A stretch of 64,000 nt of DNA, taken from assembly GCA_949825025.1 (NCBI GenBank), contig OX463784.1, positions 14,489,283 through 14,553,282 of the forward strand, given 5' to 3'. Origin of the DNA: Siphlonurus alternatus. Lineage: Eukaryota; Arthropoda; Insecta; Ephemeroptera; Siphlonuridae. A model generated the notes under the pieces. It saw nothing but the letters and a program-made list of their open reading frames with translations. It was not told where the DNA came from and did no database searches. Both the position numbers and the translations under genes were made by a program. Positions 34,201 to 43,200 of this stretch are shown here, in pieces. Position 1 is the stretch's first letter. Each line of letters begins with the position of its first letter.

Positions 34201-37200
34201 AAATTTTATTTTTGTTGAATCAAAATGAAATGATTTTACTGTATATTATTTATAGAAGCACTCAAATTAACTTATTGCACTCTATTTAAGTTTAATTTTT
34301 AAAATCAGTTTAGCATTTCATTACAATAAAATATTATGCAAATTTATTTCATATTAAAATTGTATGCACTGATGAATAGATAAATATTATGCAGGTTAAT
34401 GCTCTAATGAGTTTATATCATATACGTGTTTTGAACTGAAAAAATAGCAGTTGAAATGAAATTAAAACCAACGTATCAACGCATATTCATTGTTACATAT
34501 GTTACTTAAATATCTGTTATCATGTCAATCGAAACTTTTAAAATTAAAACATTAACTAATCGGAAGAAACTCTTTTTTAATTTACTATACGTACGTTTAT
34601 CCACTGCAACTGTCATAATACTGTATATGGAATCATTAACTAGGGCAATAATGCTACCCAGTTAAACAGACCATTTGTTTTACAGAAGAGTGTATTTGAG
34701 AACAATACTTAAATTTAAAAAAAGATATTCATGTGTTACATTTTTTAAAAATATAATCAATTTAAATTTACCATCATTATATATATAAAAATATGTATTA
34801 TTTAAGATCAGTAATGCTGATTTATATGTTCAAAATAATGTTTATCATTTATAAAAATTTATATCATACAAGAAACAAATTTGTAATTGATGTTCACAAT
34901 TCTGGATTTCTGAAAAATAGTTAAATCCGTCTGCAAAAATTTACGATTTTCTACCAAATATTCTTATAAATGAAATCAATCACAATCATTTTAAAAATAT
35001 TTTAATTGATAAGGAATATTCTTTAGTACAAAATTTTTTTAGTAATAAATTGCCATTAAATATTGTATTCGGTTAGGTTTTTTTGCCCATTTTAATAAAA
35101 TAATTGACAAATGATTTTATTACAATAATATAAGTTTTGTTTGTGTCTTCCTATGCTTATTTGTTAAATTAGTAATAGAAAATTATTTTGACTTGATCAA
35201 TGATTGTCTATTATGTACAACCCAAATGATTTAAAAAAAATAAAAAAAAAAAAATAATAAACGAGTGGTAATTAACTTTTTTTAAGTTAACATTGCCCAA
35301 GTGTAGATTCACACAATCTGTGGTGTGGTGAAGACTGAATGCCTTTCTTACTTCTAAAATATGTGACAAAATATTTGTAAGCGAATGCCACTTCATATAT
35401 AGGCCGTATTGAAATAAAGGGGGCTATATACGAGAACTCGAGTAAAGGATTTCATCATTGAAAGTCTATACATACGTAAATTGTTATAAAATAAAGTAAT
35501 TTTTAAATCAAATTAACTTAAATTAATATATTAATAAATATTAAATTATTTTTTTTAAAATTTTTAACTCAAAGTGTTTCTGGACTTATCTAAATGTTAA
35601 TGTTAAACTCCCACTGTTAATAATTGTTACATTGTTGATGTTGGCTTTATGCTAAAAATTTGTAATTTCTGATTATAACTGCTACATACGGTGTAATGTA
35701 TGGCTTTAAATTATTCTTTGTCTGTTTGTTCCCTCGTTACATAGTGCTTAAAATGTGCGTTTAATTTTTTAAATGGAATGAAAAATCAAATTAACGATAG
35801 TGAAATTTAGGTAAAATCATTCAATAAACAAAGCCAGCGTTACTTCTCATTTATTTCCTGTAACCCTGACATAATTTTAATGCCTTCAAGTCAATGATTT
35901 CGTTTTAATGCTTGACTGCTTACACGGTGCCTTTTCTTAATCTAGGTTTCATTTTATGTTTCTTTGAAGCGCAACAAAAAGAATGTGCTGTATTTTATCA
36001 ATAATTTAACCCATATAAAAATAAAATTTGGAAATTTAATGATAAATAATTTTTTAATATTTGTGCAATTTAATTTACTCATTATTTTTATTAAATTTTT
36101 AATTTTATTTAATGAATGCTATTTTAGATTTTTTAAAATAAATTTATTTTAAATTTTAGCACATCCCGAATATTATGTAAAATTACACATAGAAGCAATC
36201 ATTCGCCTCTTGGTAAATATTGCTTTATTTGCTCATTTTTAAACCACAGTCAAATATTAAACACCAGTTAAGATTTCAAAATACACATAATAAAGATGAA
36301 TCCAGTTATCTTTGTTATATCAAACTATTTTTTTTTTTACAAGGATACACCCCTAAGAGCTGACAGCTCGCGGCGGGGTACTGGGTAGGGATAAGGTAGG
36401 GAACGGATAGTGGCCACGGCCTGCATGCTTACGCGTCCCAGCATTCGCTGAGGTGAGACTGAGGGAACCGTGGAAAACCTCAGTCAGGACGGACACCTCT
36501 ACTTTTTCTCAATGGACCAAAGCGATGTCCAAAGCCTGGGGAACCACACACAAGTGCATTACTGCACTGGGTGGAAAGCGAGACGAATTTACCCCAGGGA
36601 GGGAGCAGCGTATATTTTACTTGAAACGGTCACCCATCCAAGTACTAACCACGCTCGACGTAATAGGGCTGATTTGAGAAAATATTCTCTAAGTATAAAT
36701 TTACATGTTTATATTAGTTTATTTCACCAAACTTTATTCGATCTGCATATTTTTTAATTGAAGTTCTGTAAGGAAAATTGCATTTAAGAATTAAAACATT
36801 ATAATATGGAACAACAACAAGTAAAAATGGAACCCAAATGGTGGATTGCCAATAAATAGGCAATGTGATCATTTGACAAGACACCAAAATCAAGATTAGA
36901 TTGTACACAAAAATGCAGTTTTATCATAATTATGCACGTTGCTTCGAATCTTACTTTTTTTACTACTGAAAATAATTAGTGTTTTGTTTATATAAAAAAG
37001 TTGTCAGTTTTGTTTGACCTTATGGAATATATCACGTACAGTCAACAGGCGGAAGTTCGCTCAGCTGTGGAAGACCGGAAGTAGATAGGTATTGTTGTCA
37101 TGCCAACAATGGAGGGGGGTCTGATCAGCAACAAAGGGGGGCCGACGAGCGAAAGCAACACTGTGAAAGTGCTTTTTAATATTTTGTTGCATTTCTTCAG

Positions 37201-40200
37201 CTTTCATCCTGATAACTTGATAAGAACGTGATGATAAATTTTGAACTTAATTTTTTTTAAGTGTTGAAAAGAAAATTTTAAGTTTATTGTTTTAATTTTA
37301 AAGAGAAAATTATGATTTTCTATAATTGCAATAAAAAAAGCTGAAGATGTTTGCTGAAGAGCTTTGCAAGAGGAATTTATCGATAGATCGATAGATTAAA
37401 ACAGTCATAACATTAACAAATTTCACTGTAAATTAAGCTGTTTAAACGAGACTTGAATATTATAGTATATAATAAAATTTAGTTGGGCAAAATGACTAAT
37501 GATGAATTTTTATTTCATATATATTTTTTAAATGATCTTCATAAAGTAGTTAAACACAAATAAAAGGTGTGAGAGCACGGTATAATACTCTCTACAATGC
37601 AATAATAGCAGAAATGTAATTTTAAAATATCTCTAAAATATATAGGAATGAACAATAATGAAGAAATATATTATGAAATATATGGTGGACAGGAGAACTT
37701 TTTTGAGACTGCCGAGATTGCAATATCGTCTGTGACGACTTTAAATAATTAATAAATACCCTAGTTGAAAAATTACATCTTCAACAAATCTTTTACACGT
37801 CTTAAGCCCGTATTACACGATACAATTTTGCATACAATTTTTCCTTAAATGAAAATTTCATCTCCATACAAACAAATGGAGTTCAAGTTTTCTTGAAAGA
37901 AGAAATTGTATGCAATAGTTAGAAAAGTTGTATCGTGTAAAGCCGGTATTACACGATACAATTTTTCTAGCTATTGCATACAATTTTTCCTTTTAAGAAA
38001 ACTTGAACTCCATTTGTTTGTACGGAGGTGAAATTTTCTTGCAAGGAAAAATTGTATGCAAAATTGTATCGTGTAATATAGGCTTAATACCGGCTTAAAA
38101 CTAATCTTTGTACCCTCTAAAACACATCTTATTTCCTCGTCGCTCATAATGAAGACAATATTTCTAAAATTTTATGCCCAAGAAGATGAAAAAATACGTA
38201 ATCTCGTCTTTTTCACCTCTTTTTTCCTCTAAAATGGTGCAAAATAAAGAGGACAAAAGACGAGAGGGGAGTTAAATAGCGAAGAAAAGAAGAAATTTAT
38301 TTCAATTCGGGAACGCATCCTATAATTTAGTAATAAATGGTCTTAAATGCATTTGTTTTTTTGAAAACTTTACCATATGGATCACTCACCAGTAGGCAAT
38401 AAGGATTCACTACCATCACAGAAACACCGACCGACCAATGCAATGAATTTTTTTATCATGTTTCATTTTTTGTTCTTAATGTAGTATTTTCTGATTTTTA
38501 TCGCCAAGTTTATAACTCCATTAAGTCGGCTTCATAATCTCTCGATGTTTACTTATATGAGAGAGATTAATGCATCATTTTTGTATGTTAATTATACCTA
38601 ACTTTTTTAATGATAAAAACCCTATGACGTCACATAAAACATAAAATGATATAGAAACCGACTATATCACCACCTTCACACTTTATGATTTTTTTTATGG
38701 ACATTGATGGTAAGAATAAATACTTTCTTCTTGATTTTCAAGATTATTTTAATTACAGCTTATTCTATCAAGTAATTATTTTTAGTTTCAATGTCGGACA
38801 CAAAAATTACAAATTTCTAACAGGAAAAAGTTCTAATCATTCGACTGAAACGTTTGTATTTACAATACAGTGTTGCAATTCTTCACGCTAACTTGTGTTA
38901 ATATCATGTCCATGACTTTCATGTTTAGAATTTACATTAACATAATGAAAATGTGGGTGTAAATCTTTACTATTCCAGTGTTAAATTTGCTATGTCAATT
39001 CAAAAAGAACATCATACATATCTTGCATGAAATGAACCGGATAACCGGCGTATCAAATTGTCTAATGAGAGACAGTATAATAAGCAGAAAACAAAATTTT
39101 TAAATATTTATTTTGTTCTTTTAAACTTTTTTTTACGTAACAATTTTATAAGTTTTAGTCTTTGTTATTATATTTTGAATTAAAAAAAACTTTAAAAAAT
39201 ATTAATAAAAATAAATTTAAAAAAATAAAATTAATGTTAATTTTAGAATTTAATGAATTTTTTTAAAACAAACAAATAATGTTTCTATTTGATATTTGTA
39301 GTAACAATTATAATATGCGTGTTATTAACATTAAAAAATTATGCAGAAATTGTTTAGTTTCATAAAAGTTTCGAAGTCGTTAAATATGTTTCATTAATGG
39401 GAAAAATTGATTCACAATACAAAGTCAATAAAAGAATATAATGCTATATATATATACTTGGATGTATTTGTAGAATGACACAATTAAGGCTATCTCAGCA
39501 GTTTGTGGACCCGACCTATATAGCATTCATTGCTCTTATTTTGTGGGTCCTTTCCAAATCGGGGAAGCCATGACCTATAACAATCCATCCAAACATTTAT
39601 CTATTACTGAGGAAACCATGAAAACCTTAGTCAGAATGGTCGAAAATGTATGGAGAAAGAGATCAATCACTACCCAGATGCATCAAAGTATGTTTTTTTG
39701 CAACAGACATATAATGAAAGCATATGGTTCTTGAAATTGAACCCATGATAATTTGATTACGAGAGTGATGCATGTGTGTGGTTCCAATTTCTTGGAATCT
39801 TCTAGTATAGATATTGAAGTCATGGAGTGGATCGTTGTCTCAAATTCCCTGCGCTCACCTTGCCTTTTTATCACATCACATACCTACATGTATGATAACG
39901 ATAAAAAATATGACGTCGGATGTCGGCGCCAACACTGCATGCACATTGTAATGGGAAATATTTCCAAGTTCCCTTATCAACTATACACTTGGATTAAATT
40001 GAGAATCTATTATAGTCGGAAGTTGAGCTTTTTTACTATAGGACGCGTTGGTAAACAAATTTTTATGTATTCCAAGAAGGTTATATTTATAAAGGGCATA
40101 AAACAAATGATTTCATGCATAAATTGATTAGAGTTGCAACAAAAGGTATGTTAGTAAACTCAGCCCAATGTATAGAATTTATTTCTGCGCATTCGGTCGT

Positions 40201-43200
40201 CCTAATTTCCAAGTACAAGGATATTGAGTGCAGTCTATAGATGAACAGACTTTCCGCTTTTTCTCCTATATTTGAAAAAAATTATAAAGTAGAGGACCAT
40301 GCGTCACTTCTTAAAATTAAAAAATAATACATATATGGGCAATGACTGTTTGATCCATGGACGTCAATGTATCAATAAATTTATTTTACTTTTGTATGTG
40401 TAGTGTAATTTTATTGTACTCTTAAATTTTCAGCATTTAAAGAAAAAATCCAAAATTCGTAAAAGTTTGAATTAAATTATAATATAACATATAGTATAGT
40501 TTTGTCATAAGCGTCCTTAATGGATTTATTAAAAAGAAAACATGAATTCCATCCATTAAAAAGTCTTGTAAATCATGAATTTGTATTGCGATAGATAATT
40601 GTTTAATATTAATAATACACAGCAATCCATCACATGATGTCATTGGCGCTGATAATTGATTTCATAAGGAAATTCTTAGCATTTAACATTAATGTTTCAT
40701 CTTTTGATTCGTAAAAAGTCATTGACAACAAAAAGCACAAATATATATAGAAATTTAAGATTTTTTTACTTTAAATTATATTATTTATAGAATTATTCAT
40801 ATTTGCACTACATTATACCTTAATTACAAATAATTATTATAATTAATTATACCTTAATTAGCAATTTTACTATTTTGTTTCGTCAATTTCGTTCAAATAT
40901 TACAATTTTTTCTCCTTAACTGAACCCAATTGTAGCTATAGAGTAATGTTCATGAAACTCATGACCCAACATGTATTAGTTATAACTGAAGGAACCATGG
41001 AAATCTCAATTTGGATGGTCGGCAATCAATCAAGAATGCCATCATTCACCTTTCGGATGCACGAGTGCATGGGTTGCTCTTTTTTTTAATGACAGAAAGA
41101 CATTTGAAGATTTGAAGAAAAGATAACTTATTATTGTTATCATTTCCTGTTTAAATATTTGAAGTGTAAAATCGTAACATATAAAATTGTGTGCCATGAA
41201 CATAAATAAAATAATTTTATATTTTCCTTCACGTGACAATAAATTTCACCACTGCAATTAGCTGAAGGTGTTATCTTTAAATTTTGCGCTACGTTTGTTT
41301 TATATCTTCACATACATGGACGATAAATGAGATAAGAAATTATTTATCGCAAGCTAAAATTCAACTCCCTCTAACATAGAGACTTCAAGTGTTTTTTCGC
41401 GGTAAAATGTTCTCCATTAGCCATCATGCAAGAATTAATTTTTCTTAACGTCGATAAGCTGTTTTTATTTAGCTCCATTTGATTAGCATGTAAACCTTAG
41501 CAAATTCACAAAAATTCTGAATTTTTTTTATAGGTAGATATTAGTGCCCAAAAGCCATAAAAAAAGTTTCAAAACAATTTAATTAAAGAGCCGATTATTA
41601 TTTTTTTTTTCAGCATAGGGCTTTTCCATGGAGAGCCAATCTAATAACTTAATTAAAAAAATCAGCTCGTTAAATTGTTTGGCACTTTTTATATGGCTTT
41701 TAGGCACTAATATCTGCCTCTAAAAAAATTTCAGAATTTTTGTGATTTTGCTAAGGTTTACTTGTTAATCAAATGGAGCTAAAAAAACAGCTGATCGACG
41801 TTATCTATATTATTGGCTCAATATCAGTCCCAAGGAGCATATCCTCCTCGATCATGCCTATAGATGTTATTTTCTACTGAAATATAATTAAATTGAAATT
41901 TTGTTCTTTCTTCTTTCAAGACAGAACCAAAATTTGTAATAGCTTCAAAATGCTCTACACCTTTACACATTAAAATGTATTTTTTATTTTATTCTTGTTG
42001 CCATATTATATTTATTTTAAAAATAAAAATTCAAATTATTAAATCTTTTTATATTTTTTTAATTTAATACATAATAAGTTGATTAAATAAAGTAAATTTT
42101 ATTTTGATGAAAAGAGTGCTGTTATAATTTTCTTAAAAAATAAACAATAAAAATTTCAATTAAAAAATATATATTTTGAAGTTTAATTTGATATAATTTA
42201 TGATTTATGACATGCAATTAATGTTCATCAAAAGACCAGCATTAACTGAGGTGCATTATTTCTTCAGAAATCAGAATGCAACAATCATAATAGTCCCAAA
42301 AGCATATAATTGTTACTGATAATAATGCTCTATACGTTTTATACGACCTATTTTAATGACAGAGTCAATATTGAATCATTGATATGAATTGATACAAGAT
42401 TGACGATGATCAAATAATGTTATGTTGCAATTTTGATAACGCCTTCTCGAGTTAAATAATATAAATGTCAGGAAAATATTTTATTTAATCTACATCATCT
42501 GAAATATTTTTAGCTAATTGATGATCCGCTAAAATTATTATGTAAAAAAGTGGGTGGAAATTCACTATAACGGAGCCTTGTGTTCCATTTAATTCATTGT
42601 TAAATTAACACGAAAAATTAATTTCATCAAATTATTTGTGAATATTATGTAAAATAGAATAATCATTTAGTCCCATGCATAAATATTTAAGTCAATTAAC
42701 TAATTCTAAATATTTTAAAGTATAAGTTATATATTTATATTTTATTATTTAATAAGGAGAGGGAGCAGTCAGCGATTTATAATTTAAGAAAATTTAAATT
42801 ACGAAAAATAAAACTTTATTTTATATTTTCAAGTTCAATCTGTACATGACTATGACGTCACAGTGTAATTAAGGTCTTACGATGGAACAGTTTAGAGTGT
42901 TTATATATCTACTTATCCACCTTATTATTTATTTATTATTTATTTTACCAGGTAAAATAGAGGTGAGAAGAAAGTGTATTGCGATCACTACCAAAAATTA
43001 TTCATCCCATGAAGTATTTAGATAATTGTATTGGGGAAACGTGGAAACCTCAGTTAGGATGGTCGTTAATGACATCAAACTCATTAATTACCTCCAAAAC
43101 GCACTTACGTACTATGTTGGGACCTTTTTCTTCACGCACTTACTAAAAACCAAGGCACCTGTATGCATTGCTATAATATATGAAGTAATAAATTTTACTG

